Positions 1 to 9,771 of a DNA stretch of 64,000 nt are shown here, piece after piece. The notes beneath the pieces are model-generated. The model did not search any database, was not told where the DNA came from, and saw only the letters and a program-made list of their open reading frames with translations. The translations under genes and the position numbers were made by a program. Origin of the DNA: Streptomyces sp. NBC_01707 (GTDB lineage Bacteria; Actinomycetota; Actinomycetes; Streptomycetales; Streptomycetaceae); assembly GCF_041438805.1 (NCBI RefSeq), contig NZ_CP109190.1, positions 6,696,001 to 6,760,000 on the forward strand. Reading direction: 5' to 3'. Positions within the stretch are counted from its first letter, which is position 1; the number at the start of each line of letters is the position of its first letter.

Positions 1-1176
1 GAGTGGCGCCAGATGTACGACGAGGCCGGCCGCATCATGCGCGACAACTTCTGGCGGCCCGACATGGGCGGCGTCGACTGGGACGGGGTCCTCGACCGCT
101 ACCGGCCGGTGCTGGCGCGCATCGCCACCCATGACGACCTCGTCGACCTGCTCTGGGAGGTGCAGGGGGAGCTCGGCACCTCGCATGCGTATGTGACGCC
201 GCAGGGCGGCCGGCACGACGACACGAGCCGGCAGGGGCTGCTCGGGGCCGACATCTCCCGTACCGACGACGGTGATTGGCGCATCGACCGGATCCTGCCG
301 TCCGAGACGTCCGACCCGGCGGCCCGCTCGCCGCTGGCCGCGCCCGGCGTCGCGGTCCACGCCGGGGACGCGATCCTTGCCGTCGACGGGCAGGAGATCG
401 ACCCCCTGACCGGACCCGGTCCGCTGCTCACCGGCTCGGCGGGCAAGCCGGTCGAGCTGACCGTCGAGCCGGCGGACGGCGGCAATCTGCGTCATGTCGT
501 CGTCGTGCCCACCGCGGACGAGGAGGCGTTGCGGTACCACGCGTGGGTCGCGGACCGCCGGGCGTACGTGCACGAGCAGTCTGGCGGTCGCCTCGGCTAC
601 CTCCATGTCCCCGACATGGTCGGCTCCGGCTGGGCCCAGCTGCACCGGGACCTGCGGGTCGAAGTGGCCCGTGAAGGGCTGGTGGTGGACGTACGCGAGA
701 ACCGGGGCGGCCACACGTCGCAGCTGGTCGTGGAGAAGCTGGCCCGCCGCATCGTCGGCTGGGACCTGCCGCGCGGTATGCAGCCGTACAGCTATCCCGG
801 GGACGCGCCGCGCGGTCCGGTGGTGGCCGTGGCGAACGAGTTCTCCGGCTCGGACGGCGACATCGTGAACGCGGCGATCAAGGCGCTCGGGATCGGGCCG
901 GTGGTCGGTACGCGGACGTGGGGCGGTGTGGTGGGCATCGACAGCCGGTACCGGCTCGTCGACGGCACGCTGGTGACACAGCCCAAGTACGCGTTCTGGC
1001 TTGAGGGATACGGCTGGGGCGTGGAGAACCACGGGGTGGATCCCGATGTGGAGGTCGTGATGACGCCGCAGGACCATGCGGCGGGGCGGGACCCGCAGCT
1101 GGACGCGGCGATCCGGATCGCGCTCGAGGGGCTCGCGGAGAGCCCGGCGAAGACGGCACCGGGTCTGCCGGGGTAG
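1..1176 (+). CDS. Tricorn protease homologue, C-terminal part (5' end outside window)
   Basis: The reading frame is open from the first base, so this is the last ~391 residues of a longer protein. In tricorn proteases this part holds the C1, PDZ and C2 domains that trim peptides released by the proteasome. The expected catalytic residues are visible: the Ser-His pair in GTSHAY (codons 181-186), the nucleophilic Ser in SGSDGD (850-852) and a Glu in WGVENHG (1024-1026). A PDZ-like stretch lies between them (roughly 340-500). The beta-propellers expected upstream are not in the window. Family knowledge: the enzyme is a cytoplasmic, large homo-oligomer. The HIT gene follows 128 nt downstream. Confidence 0.9.
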   Translation, partial: EWRQMYDEAGRIMRDNFWRPDMGGVDWDGVLDRYRPVLARIATHDDLVDLLWEVQGELGTSHAYVTPQGGRHDDTSRQGLLGADISRTDDGDWRIDRILPSETSDPAARSPLAAPGVAVHAGDAILAVDGQEIDPLTGPGPLLTGSAGKPVELTVEPADGGNLRHVVVVPTADEEALRYHAWVADRRAYVHEQSGGRLGYLHVPDMVGSGWAQLHRDLRVEVAREGLVVDVRENRGGHTSQLVVEKLARRIVGWDLPRGMQPYSYPGDAPRGPVVAVANEFSGSDGDIVNAAIKALGIGPVVGTRTWGGVVGIDSRYRLVDGTLVTQPKYAFWLEGYGWGVENHGVDPDVEVVMTPQDHAAGRDPQLDAAIRIALEGLAESPAKTAPGLPG

Positions 1177-1304
1177 GTGGCGGGGCTCGCTCGCCTGCTC
1201 GCCAGTTCTCGATGCCGGGGCGCCGCCCCGGCATCGGGAACGGGGCAACCGCGCCCGATAGCATGCCGGTGTACGGATCAACCACGCGACCGAGGAGCCC
1301 GGCC

Positions 1305-1664
1305 ATGGCGGGAGAACCGCAGCCCGACTGCCTGTTCTGCAAGATCGTCTCGGGAGACGTCCCGGCAACCATCGTCCGCGAGACCGAGACGACCGTAGCC
1401 TTCCGCGACATCAACCCCCAGGCCCCCACCCACATCCTCGTCATCCCGCGCGTCCACCACCGCGACGCCGCCACCCTCGCCGCCGCCGAACCGCAGATCG
1501 CCGCCGACATACTGCGCGAGGCCGGGCACATCGCCGCCGACGAGAAGATCACCGACACCGGTTACCGGGTGGTCTTCAACACCGGCGCCGGTGCCGGGCA
1601 GACCGTCTTCCACGCGCACGCCCACGTCCTGGGCGGCCGCGGGATGCAGTGGCCTCCCGGATAA
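1305..1664 (+). CDS. HIT family protein (histidine triad nucleotide hydrolase/transferase)
   Basis: 119-residue protein with the histidine triad HAHAH at residues 103-107 near the C terminus, preceded by the usual N-terminal CLFC pair (Cys9, Cys12). HINT-type proteins hydrolyse nucleoside phosphoramidates or nucleotidyl adducts; the true substrate here is unknown. I chose the ATG at 1305 because GAGGAG lies 8 nt upstream and the family pattern begins immediately after it; an earlier ATG at 1263 would add an unrelated tail. The stop is 15 nt before the RNase Z start, so the two are probably co-transcribed. Confidence 0.9.
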   Translation: MAGEPQPDCLFCKIVSGDVPATIVRETETTVAFRDINPQAPTHILVIPRVHHRDAATLAAAEPQIAADILREAGHIAADEKITDTGYRVVFNTGAGAGQTVFHAHAHVLGGRGMQWPPG

Positions 1665-1678
1665 CAGGCCGACGCACC

Positions 1679-2593
1679 ATGTCCGTACGAGAACTCGTCG
1701 TCCTCGGCACCGCCAGCCAGGTCCCGACCCGGCACCGCAACCACAACGGCTATCTGCTGCGCTGGGACGGCGAGGGCATCCTCTTCGACCCGGGCGAGGG
1801 CACCCAGCGTCAGATGCTGCGGGCCGGGGTCGCCGCGCACGACATCAACCGGATCTGCATCACGCACTTCCACGGCGACCACTCGCTCGGTCTGGCCGGG
1901 GTGATCCAGCGGATCAACCTCGACCAGGTACCGCACCCCGTCACCGCGCACTACCCGGCGAGCGGCCGGCACTTCTTCGAGCGGCTGCGGTACGCGACCG
2001 CCTACCGCGAGTCCGTCCAGCTGACCGAGGCCCCGGTCGCCGCCGACGGGATCCTCGCCGAGACGGACGCGTACACCCTGCACAGCCACAGGCTCTCGCA
2101 CCCCGTCGAGTCGTACGGCTACCGGCTCGTCGAGCCCGACCGGCGGCGCATGCTCCCCGAGCGGCTCGCCGAGCACGGGATCAGCGGGCCGGACGTCGGA
2201 CGGATCCAGCGTGAGGGCTCGCTGGGCGGCGTGGGCCTCGACGAGGTGTCCGAGAGCAGGCGGGGACAGCGCTTCGCGTTCATCATGGACACAAGGCTCT
2301 GCGACGGTGTGTACGCGCTCGCCGATGGGTGCGACATGCTGGTCATCGAGTCGACCTTCCTCGACGAGGACGAACGTCTCGCCACCGACCACGGTCATCT
2401 CACCGCCGGACAGGCCGCCGGGGTGGCCCGGGAGGCGGGCGTACGGCATCTCGTACTCACGCACTTCTCACAGCGGTACGCGGACCCGGACGTCTTCGCC
2501 ACCCAGGCGCGCGCCGCCGGGTTCGAGGGCGAACTGACCATCGCCCAGGACCTGATAAGTGTTCCCGTCCCCACCCGCCACCAGCAGCAGTGA
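1679..2593 (+). CDS. rnz: Ribonuclease Z (tRNA 3'-endonuclease)
   Basis: 304-residue metallo-beta-lactamase-fold protein with the zinc motif HFHGDH at residues 63-68 and C-terminal TDHGHLT and LTHFSQRY segments typical of RNase Z. RNase Z cuts the 3' trailer from tRNA precursors that lack an encoded CCA. The ATG at 1679 starts at the conserved [10 protein letters not shown]; the upstream ATG at 1649 lies inside the HIT gene and is unlikely. The stop codon overlaps an alternative GTG start of the deaminase gene that follows (GTGA at 2590-2593). Confidence 0.93.
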   Translation: MSVRELVVLGTASQVPTRHRNHNGYLLRWDGEGILFDPGEGTQRQMLRAGVAAHDINRICITHFHGDHSLGLAGVIQRINLDQVPHPVTAHYPASGRHFFERLRYATAYRESVQLTEAPVAADGILAETDAYTLHSHRLSHPVESYGYRLVEPDRRRMLPERLAEHGISGPDVGRIQREGSLGGVGLDEVSESRRGQRFAFIMDTRLCDGVYALADGCDMLVIESTFLDEDERLATDHGHLTAGQAAGVAREAGVRHLVLTHFSQRYADPDVFATQARAAGFEGELTIAQDLISVPVPTRHQQQ

Positions 2594-2628
2594 CAGCAAC
2601 AGCAACACCATTCGTTAGCGAGAAACCC

Positions 2629-3621
2629 GTGCAACTCCCCAAGGCCGAACTCCACCTCCACATCGAAGGAACCCTCGAACCCGAGCTGGCCTTCGTCCTC
2701 GCCGCGCGCAACGGGGTGGAGCTGCCGTACGCGAACACCGAAGAGCTGCGCACCGCCTACCTCTTCGACGATCTGCAGACCTTCCTCGACCTGTACTACG
2801 CGCTGATGGCCGTCCTGCGAACCGAGCAGGACTTCGAGGAACTCGCCGACGCCTATCTCACCCGCGCCGCCGCCCAGGGCGTCCGCCACGCGGAGATCTT
2901 CTTCGACCCGCAGGCGCACACCGCCCGTGGTGTCCCGATCGGCACCGTCGTCGAAGGACTCGGCCGGGCGCTGGACCGCAGCGAGGAGGAGCACGGCATC
3001 TCCACCCAGCTGATCATGTGCTTCCTGCGTGACGAGTCCGCTGCGTCGGCCCTGGAGACCCTCGACGCCGCGAAGCCCTATCTGCACCGGATCAGCGCCG
3101 TCGGCCTCGACTCGGCGGAGGTCGGGCATCCGCCCGCGAAGTTCCGTGAGGTGTACGAGGCGGCCGAGGCGCTCGGGCTGCGGAAGGTCGCACACGCCGG
3201 CGAGGAGGGCCCGCCCGAGTACATCCGGGAGGCGCTCGACATCCTCGGGGTCGAGCGCATCGATCACGGCCTGCGCTGCATGGAGGATCCGGAGCTGGTG
3301 AAGCGGCTCGTCGCCGAGCGGGTGCCGCTCACGCTCTGCCCGTTGTCCAACGTGCGGCTGCGCGCCGTCGACACCCTGGAGGACCACCCGCTGCGGGCGA
3401 TGCTGGACGCCGGGCTGGTCTGCACGGTGAACTCCGACGACCCCGCCTACTTCGGCGGATACGTCGGAGACACCTTCCACGCGGTCCGTGAGGCGCTCGG
3501 CCTGGAGCGTGAGCAGCTGCGCACGCTGGCCCGCAACTCCTTCGAGGCGGCCTTCCTCGACCACGACGAGGAGCGCAGGTCGCGCTATCTGTCGGAGGTC
3601 GAGGCGTACGCGTTCGACTGA
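2629..3621 (+). CDS. Probable adenine deaminase (adenosine deaminase superfamily)
   Basis: 330-residue TIM-barrel amidohydrolase. Visible metal/catalytic motifs are HLH near the N terminus (residues 9-11), HAGEEGPPEY in the middle, ERIDHG, and SDDPAYFGG near the end. The stretches LHIEGTLEPEL, TFLDLYYALMAVLRTEQDF, AVGLDSAEVGHPPAKF and NSDDPAYFGG match what I recall of bacterial adenine deaminases of the ADA superfamily (adenine to hypoxanthine) better than true adenosine deaminases. The start is uncertain: GTG 2629 begins at the family's usual LPKAELHLH, while GTG 2590 overlaps the rnz stop and would allow translational coupling. The 3' end overlaps the convergent MFS gene by 37 nt. Confidence 0.85.
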   Translation: MQLPKAELHLHIEGTLEPELAFVLAARNGVELPYANTEELRTAYLFDDLQTFLDLYYALMAVLRTEQDFEELADAYLTRAAAQGVRHAEIFFDPQAHTARGVPIGTVVEGLGRALDRSEEEHGISTQLIMCFLRDESAASALETLDAAKPYLHRISAVGLDSAEVGHPPAKFREVYEAAEALGLRKVAHAGEEGPPEYIREALDILGVERIDHGLRCMEDPELVKRLVAERVPLTLCPLSNVRLRAVDTLEDHPLRAMLDAGLVCTVNSDDPAYFGGYVGDTFHAVREALGLEREQLRTLARNSFEAAFLDHDEERRSRYLSEVEAYAFD

Positions 3622-4943
3622 CCGCCCGCACCCGGCGGACCGGCCGTCCGGAACGCGTTCCTGCCGAGGCGCCTGCGGCGCAGCGCGGGCACGCTGATCT
3701 CCGTGACGGCCTGTTCGGGTGAGCCCAGCTTCGGCACCGCACCGGACAGCGTGCCGGTGGTGGCGGCGAGCAGGGCCGCGGGAGCGCCGCCCCGGCGGCG
3801 GACCGAACCGGGCACCAGCGGACGGCCACCGGTGTGCAGCGCGACGGCCGTGACCGGGGCGGCTACCAGCAGCGTCACGGCGCCCAGGATCAGCCCCATC
3901 ACCGGATAGCCGGCCACCTCGGACAGCACACTGCCGAGGACCGGGCCGCAGGCCACGCCGACGGACGACGCGGAGCCCGCGAGGACCGCCCAGCGTCCGC
4001 GTACGTCCAGGGCCGCGGCCAGACCGATGAGGTACGACAGGACCACCGGGTAGACGGTGTTCCACGTGATCTCGCCGCCGGCGAACGAACCGAGGCCACC
4101 CGCAGACGAGCTGAGCACGATGCTGGCCGCGATGATCATCGTCCCGAGGCCGATCGGTACGGCCCGGCCGAGCCGTGCGCCCAGCACCCCGGCGCCCATC
4201 ACACCGAGCAGCCCGGCGCCGAGCGCTGCGGCGAACACCGCGCCGACGGTGACCTCGGAGAGCCCGGCCTGAACCACCCCGATCCGGCTGCTGACTCCCC
4301 ACAGCGCGTTCTGTGCCATGGACCAGACGAGCATGCCGCCCGCCAGCACCAGACCGGAGCGGCGGTGCGGCAGCCGCCCGGAGGCGGGCGTGCCGGCACC
4401 GGTGGCCGCCGAGCCGCCGAGCCGTGCGGTGGCGGGCCAGACGAGCACGGCGACCAGCGCGATCGAGGCGAACGGCAGCCGGTGGCCGCCGCCCAGGTGC
4501 GGCATCGTCAGATAGAGCACGCCCGCCGTCGCGGAGACGCTGAGCAGTCCCAGGGACGAGGTGCGGTGCGGATCGCGCTGCGCGGCGATGCCGGCCGCGG
4601 CCACCGCCGTCGCCGTACCCGAGCCGAAGCCGCCGATCATCGCGCCCATGACCACCAGCGGTACGGAGGCCGTCAGCGCGGCGCAGCCGTACCCGGCCAC
4701 GGCCAGGAGCAGCCCGATCCGCGCCGGTCTCTGCAGTCCGTACACCTCGACCCGGCCGGCCAGCGAGAAACCGGCGCAGGCCGAACTCAGCAGCAGGGCG
4801 CTGCCGACCAGACCGGCCTGGGCGGCACTGAGACCCAGATGGGTGGAGAGCCTGGCGACGAGGGTGGGGAGCAGATAGGCGGCGAGGTAACCGGCGGTGA
4901 ACACGGCGACCAGGGGCCACGCGGCGCGGGGGCGCGAGGACAT
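3585..4943 (-). CDS. MFS transporter, 12 transmembrane segments
   Basis: 452-residue hydrophobic protein whose segments from VAVFTAGYLAAYLLP onward fit about 12 membrane helices of the major facilitator superfamily. No substrate-specific motif was recognised; the overall look is of a CynX/NimT-like or sugar/drug carrier. I prefer the ATG at 4943, which has AGGA 6 nt upstream, over the ATG at 4961, which has no ribosome site. It is divergent from the PfkB kinase gene, with a CRP-like palindrome between them, so a carbohydrate or nucleoside substrate is possible. It converges with and overlaps the deaminase gene by 37 nt. Confidence 0.85.
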   Translation of the reverse strand: MSSRPRAAWPLVAVFTAGYLAAYLLPTLVARLSTHLGLSAAQAGLVGSALLLSSACAGFSLAGRVEVYGLQRPARIGLLLAVAGYGCAALTASVPLVVMGAMIGGFGSGTATAVAAAGIAAQRDPHRTSSLGLLSVSATAGVLYLTMPHLGGGHRLPFASIALVAVLVWPATARLGGSAATGAGTPASGRLPHRRSGLVLAGGMLVWSMAQNALWGVSSRIGVVQAGLSEVTVGAVFAAALGAGLLGVMGAGVLGARLGRAVPIGLGTMIIAASIVLSSSAGGLGSFAGGEITWNTVYPVVLSYLIGLAAALDVRGRWAVLAGSASSVGVACGPVLGSVLSEVAGYPVMGLILGAVTLLVAAPVTAVALHTGGRPLVPGSVRRRGGAPAALLAATTGTLSGAVPKLGSPEQAVTEISVPALRRRRLGRNAFRTAGPPGAGGQSNAYASTSDR

Positions 4944-4966
4944 GGAAGTTCCTGAAGACATGCCGA

Positions 4967-5020
4967 AGAAGGCAGGGGAGGGCGATGCGGGGAAAGAAGG
5001 CAGGGGAGGGCGATGCGGGA
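4967..5020. repeat. Two tandem copies of a 26-27-nt unit
   Basis: Copy 1 spans 4967-4993 and copy 2 spans 4995-5020. They share AGAAGGCAGGGG followed by AGGGCGATGCGGGGA with a one-base difference, at a 28-nt period. The repeat lies in the 5' untranslated region of the MFS gene (minus strand). Confidence 0.9.
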
Positions 5021-5117
5021 AAATACGGGGGAAGCGGCGCACCCGTCGGTGACGCCGACGGCGATGCTCGCGCGCCAATTTGTATCAAGTGCGCACAGTC
5101 GACCGAAAGGCACCCTC

Positions 5118-5135
5118 ATGTGATCTGGGTCACAT
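5118..5135. promoter_or_regulatory. CRP/FNR-family operator candidate
   Basis: ATGTGA-TCTGGG-TCACAT is an uninterrupted 6+6 inverted repeat. It fits the classical TGTGA-n6-TCACA CRP consensus and the GTG-n6-GNCAC pattern reported for Streptomyces Crp. It lies about 175 nt from the MFS start and 166 nt from the kinase start, so it could serve either. Confidence 0.6.
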
Positions 5136-5176
5136 TTGTGTTTACAGTTTTACGGGCCGGGTAACTGCGACTGTTT

Positions 5177-5205
5177 ACGCAGGTCAGCGTGCGTACACGC
5201 AGGTC
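5177..5205. repeat. Direct repeat ACGCAGGTC, 20-bp spacing
   Basis: Copies at 5177-5185 and 5197-5205, each followed by a similar (A/G)GC. A spacing of two helical turns suits a regulator binding one DNA face upstream of the kinase gene. Confidence 0.5.
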
Positions 5206-5300
5206 GGCCGCACGTCCTCCCGGCGCGGCGGCGCGGACCCTCCGGATGCGTACGCGTATCGGGCACACTGGCGGGATCTGCCACGACCGGGGAGTGCAAG

Positions 5301-6404
5301 GTGAGCACAGACAATCCAGGCATCGACCCACTGGACGGACTGCGCGCCCCGCAGGACCCGGCCTGCGATGTGTTCCTCACCGGCACGGTCTTCCTCGACA
5401 TCGTCTTCACCGGCCTGGACAGCGCCCCGGTGCGCGGCACCGAGTCCTGGGCGCGCGGCATGGGCTCCAGCCCCGGCGGGGTCGCCAACATGGCCACCGC
5501 ACTGGCCAGACTCGGACTCCACACCTCGCTCGCCGCGGCGTTCGGTGACGACCACTACGGGGAGTACTGCTGGGACGCCCTCGAGCAGGGCGAGGGCATC
5601 GACCTCTCGATGTCGCACACCGTCCGCGGCTGGCATTCGCCGGTGACCGTGTCGATGGCGTACGAGGGCGAGCGGACGATGGTCTCGCACGGCCACGAGG
5701 CCCCGCCGCCCGCCGCCCGGGCGAACCGGACCTTCCCGCACTGCCCGCCACGCGCCCGCGCCGCCGTCGCCTCACTCGCTCCCGGCCGCACCGAACCGTG
5801 GGTGGCCACCGCGGCCCGGCACGGCGCCCGGATCTTCGCCGATGTCGGCTGGGACGAGACCGGCCGGTGGGACCTGGACGCGCTGCCCGACCTGGAGCAC
5901 TGCCAGGCCTTTCTGCCCAACGCGGAGGAGGCGATGCGCTACACCCGGACCGACTGCCCGCGCGCCGCCGCCCACGCCCTGGCCGAACGGGTGCCGCTCG
6001 CCGTCGTCACGCTCGGTGCGGAGGGCGCGTACGCGGTGGACGCGGCGACCGCCGTCACCGCCGAGGTGCCCGCGATCGAGGTCGAGGCGCTCGATCCGAC
6101 CGGGGCGGGTGACGTCTTCGTCGCCGGTTTCGTCACCGGCACCCTGGCGGACTGGCCGCTGGCCGACCGGCTGGCCTTCGCCGGACTGACCGCGGCGCTC
6201 TCCGTGCAGGAGTTCGGCGGGTCCCTGTCGGCGCCCGGCTGGGCGGAGATCGCCGCCTGGTGGCAGCGGGTCCGCACCTGCGACGGCCAGGACCCCGCGG
6301 CGCTGCAGCGGTACGCGTTCCTGGAGGACCTGCTGCCCGCGGCCGCCCGGCCCTGGCCGCTGCGCCGGGCCGTGCCGACGATCGGCTTCCGCCGCCCGGC
6401 GTGA
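5301..6404 (+). CDS. PfkB/ribokinase-family carbohydrate kinase
   Basis: 367-residue sugar or nucleoside kinase. The N-terminal PfkB signature is in GSSPGGVANMATALARLG, and the C-terminal signature DPTGAGDVFVAGF carries the anion hole and the catalytic Asp. Substrate cannot be read from sequence. The GTG at 5301 is preceded by GGGGAG and opens the reading frame at VSTDNPGIDPLDG; upstream in-frame codons are not family-like. Divergent from the MFS gene, suggesting import and phosphorylation of one compound. About 45 extra residues follow the normal end of the kinase fold. Confidence 0.87.
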   Translation: MSTDNPGIDPLDGLRAPQDPACDVFLTGTVFLDIVFTGLDSAPVRGTESWARGMGSSPGGVANMATALARLGLHTSLAAAFGDDHYGEYCWDALEQGEGIDLSMSHTVRGWHSPVTVSMAYEGERTMVSHGHEAPPPAARANRTFPHCPPRARAAVASLAPGRTEPWVATAARHGARIFADVGWDETGRWDLDALPDLEHCQAFLPNAEEAMRYTRTDCPRAAAHALAERVPLAVVTLGAEGAYAVDAATAVTAEVPAIEVEALDPTGAGDVFVAGFVTGTLADWPLADRLAFAGLTAALSVQEFGGSLSAPGWAEIAAWWQRVRTCDGQDPAALQRYAFLEDLLPAAARPWPLRRAVPTIGFRRPA

Positions 6405-6552
6405 CGCAGGGGTATCCGGGCACGTGTGTTCGCCATGCGTACGAAAAAGCCCTCGGTGTTGTCCGTGCGGAGTCGTAGGCTTGGTAATCCAGAGGTTGTC
6501 GAGCAGCGAGAACCCTGCAACGGGAGGTATGTGCAGGCCCGAGGGCCGGCCC

Positions 6553-7569
<1,017 letters not shown>

Positions 7570-7581
7570 TCGCAGCGCGCC

Positions 7582-8079
7582 ATGTCGATCGACGTCAACA
7601 ACGAGTCCGGAACCGAGGTCGACGAGCAGGCGATCCTCGACATCGCCCGCTACGCGCTCGCGCGGATGCGGATCCACCCGCTCTCCGAACTCTCGGTGAT
7701 CGTGGTGGACACCGACGCCATGGAGCAGCTCCACATCCAGTGGATGGACCTGCCGGGTCCGACGGATGTCATGTCCTTCCCGATGGACGAACTGCGTCCG
7801 CCGGCCAAGGACGACGAGGAGCCCCCGCAGGGCCTCCTCGGTGACATCGTGCTCTGCCCCGAGGTGGCGAAGAAGCAGGGCGAGGACGCGGAGACCCAGC
7901 ACTCCATGGACGAGGAGCTCCAGCTCCTCACCGTCCACGGAGTGCTGCATCTCCTCGGGTACGACCACGAGGAGCCGGACGAGAAGGCCGAGATGTTCGG
8001 TCTCCAGGCGGCGATCGTCGACGGCTGGCGCGCCGAGCACGGCCTGACCGGTCCGTCACCCGCCCCGACCGTGTCGTGA
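7582..8079 (+). CDS. ybeY: Endoribonuclease YbeY (rRNA maturation / ribosome quality control)
   Basis: 165-residue metalloprotein with the signature [11 protein letters not shown], whose His119, His123 and His129 should bind the single zinc ion. YbeY acts in 16S rRNA 3'-end maturation. The C-terminal ~30 residues are an extra Glu/Pro-rich tail common in streptomycetes. The stop overlaps the next gene's GTG start by 4 nt (GTGA), indicating translational coupling with the CorC-like gene. Confidence 0.95.
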   Translation: MSIDVNNESGTEVDEQAILDIARYALARMRIHPLSELSVIVVDTDAMEQLHIQWMDLPGPTDVMSFPMDELRPPAKDDEEPPQGLLGDIVLCPEVAKKQGEDAETQHSMDEELQLLTVHGVLHLLGYDHEEPDEKAEMFGLQAAIVDGWRAEHGLTGPSPAPTVS

Positions 8080-9368
8080 GCGCCCCCCTCATCACCGGAG
8101 CCGTCCTGCTGATCGTCGTCGGCTGGCTGGCGGCCTGCGCCGAGGCGGGCATCGCCCGGATGTCGAGCTTCCGGGCCGCCGAGGCGGTCCGGTCCGGGCG
8201 GCGCGGCAGCGACAAGCTGGCACAGGTCGCGAGCGACCCGACCCGCTATCTCAATGTCGCCCTGCTGGTGCGGGTCGCCTGCGAGATGGCGGCCGGGGTG
8301 CTCGTCACGTACGCCTGCCTGAAGGAGTTCGCGGAGACCTGGGAGGCGCTGGCCGTCGCGATGGGCGTGATGGTCCTCGTCTCCTATGTCGCCATCGGGG
8401 TCTCGCCGCGGACCATCGGCCGGCAGCACCCGCTGAACACGGCGACGGCCGCGGCGTACGTCCTGCTGCCACTGGCCAGGATCATGGGCCCGATCCCACA
8501 ACTGCTGATCCTGCTGGGCAACGCGCTCACGCCCGGCAAGGGTTTCCGCAAGGGGCCGTTCGCGAGCGAGGCCGAACTCCGGGCGATGGTCGACCTCGCC
8601 GAGCAGGAGTCGCTGATCGAGGACGACGAGCGGCGCATGGTGCACTCCGTCTTCGAGCTCGGCGACACGCTCGTACGCGAGGTGATGGTGCCGCGGACGG
8701 ACCTGGTCTGCATCGAGCGGTACAAGACGATCCGGCAGGCGCTGACGCTGGCCCTGCGCTCCGGGTTCTCGCGGATCCCGGTCACCGGGGAGAACGAGGA
8801 CGACATCGTCGGGGTCGTCTACCTCAAGGACCTCGTCCGCAAGACGCACATCAACCGGGAGTCGGAAGCCGATCTGGTGTCCACGGCGATGCGCCCGGCC
8901 GCGTTCGTGCCGGACACGAAGAACGCCGGCGATCTGCTGCGCGAGATGCAGCAGGAGCGCAGCCATGTCGCCGTCGTCATCGACGAGTACGGCGGTACGG
9001 CAGGGATCGTCACGATCGAGGACATCCTCGAGGAGATCGTCGGAGAGATCACCGACGAGTACGACCGCGAACTGCCGCCCGTCCAGGCGCTGGAGAACGG
9101 CTGCTTCCGAGTGACCGCCCGGCTCGACATCGGCGACCTCGGAGACCTGTTCGACCTCGACGAGTACGACGACGAGGACGTGGAGACGGTCGGCGGGCTG
9201 CTCGCGAAAGCGCTGGGACGGGTACCGATCGCCGGGGCGTCGGCGGTCGTGGACCTGCCCGACGGGCGCCGGCTGCGGCTGACCGCGGAGTCTCCGGCGG
9301 GGCGCCGGAACAAGATCGTCACGGTGCTGGTGGAGCCCGTGGGGCCGGAGGGGGAGAAGACGGAATGA
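8076..9368 (+). CDS. Hemolysin-family/CorC-like protein (CNNM, CBS pair, transporter-associated domain)
   Basis: 430 residues: about four N-terminal membrane helices (residues 1-130, CNNM/DUF21 domain), a linker [16 protein letters not shown] leading into two CBS domains (about 205-320, ending [23 protein letters not shown]), and a C-terminal CorC/HlyC domain. CNNM proteins are tied to Mg/Co efflux or homeostasis; the hemolysin name is historical. It starts at a GTG overlapping the ybeY stop, and its own stop overlaps the next ATG (ATGA), so three genes are translationally coupled. Confidence 0.9.
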   Translation: MSAPLITGAVLLIVVGWLAACAEAGIARMSSFRAAEAVRSGRRGSDKLAQVASDPTRYLNVALLVRVACEMAAGVLVTYACLKEFAETWEALAVAMGVMVLVSYVAIGVSPRTIGRQHPLNTATAAAYVLLPLARIMGPIPQLLILLGNALTPGKGFRKGPFASEAELRAMVDLAEQESLIEDDERRMVHSVFELGDTLVREVMVPRTDLVCIERYKTIRQALTLALRSGFSRIPVTGENEDDIVGVVYLKDLVRKTHINRESEADLVSTAMRPAAFVPDTKNAGDLLREMQQERSHVAVVIDEYGGTAGIVTIEDILEEIVGEITDEYDRELPPVQALENGCFRVTARLDIGDLGDLFDLDEYDDEDVETVGGLLAKALGRVPIAGASAVVDLPDGRRLRLTAESPAGRRNKIVTVLVEPVGPEGEKTE

Positions 9369-9718
9369 CTCCGCAGGAGCTGAAAGCGTTCTGTCTGGAG
9401 TTCAACGCGAGCGTCGAGGAGTTTCCGTTCGGCCCGGAGACCTCGGTGTTCAAGGTGCTCGGCAAGATGTTCGCGCTCAGCACGCTCGACGCGCGGCCGC
9501 TGACGGTCAATCTGAAGTGTGATCCGGATGACGCGGTGCGGTTGCGGGAGGAGTACGCGGCGATCGCGCCGGGCTGGCACATGAACAAGCGGCACTGGAA
9601 CACGGTGACGGTGTCCGGGGTGCCGGGACGATTGCTGCGGGAGCTGATCGAGGACTCGTACGACTTGGTGGTGGCCGGGCTGCCTCGGGCGGAACGGTTG
9701 CGGCTGGACCGGGCGTAG
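9365..9718 (+). CDS. MmcQ/YjbR family protein
   Basis: 117-residue CyaY-like-fold protein with the family pattern EEFPFGPETSVFKVLGKMFAL, TVNLKCDP and PGWHMNKRHWNTV. The family has a DNA-binding-like fold but no firmly established role. It starts in an ATGA overlap with the CorC-like gene. Confidence 0.9.
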   Translation: MTPQELKAFCLEFNASVEEFPFGPETSVFKVLGKMFALSTLDARPLTVNLKCDPDDAVRLREEYAAIAPGWHMNKRHWNTVTVSGVPGRLLRELIEDSYDLVVAGLPRAERLRLDRA

Positions 9719-9771
9719 TTCTCCGCGGGGGCGGAGCGGGGAACAAGTCGGCCGCTTCGTATGCTCGGCAC

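Larger units (their letters stand above)
4944..5300. other. Divergent intergenic region, MFS carrier / PfkB kinase
   Basis: 357 bases without a convincing gene. It holds a 28-nt-period tandem duplication near the MFS start, a perfect CRP-type palindrome in the centre, an A/T-richer patch after it (about 5131-5155), and a 20-bp-spaced direct repeat. Promoters for both flanking genes must lie here, but no clear -10/-35 pair could be assigned. Confidence 0.7.

Noticed and set aside
3647..3662. LexA-like GGAACGCGTTCC near the MFS 3' end
   Set aside because: Spacing does not fit GAAC-n4-GTTC and it lies inside a coding region.
2395..5088. 897-codon open frame on the minus strand
   Set aside because: Antisense shadow of the RNase Z, deaminase and MFS genes; Arg/Gly-rich with no family pattern and codon use opposite to the real genes.
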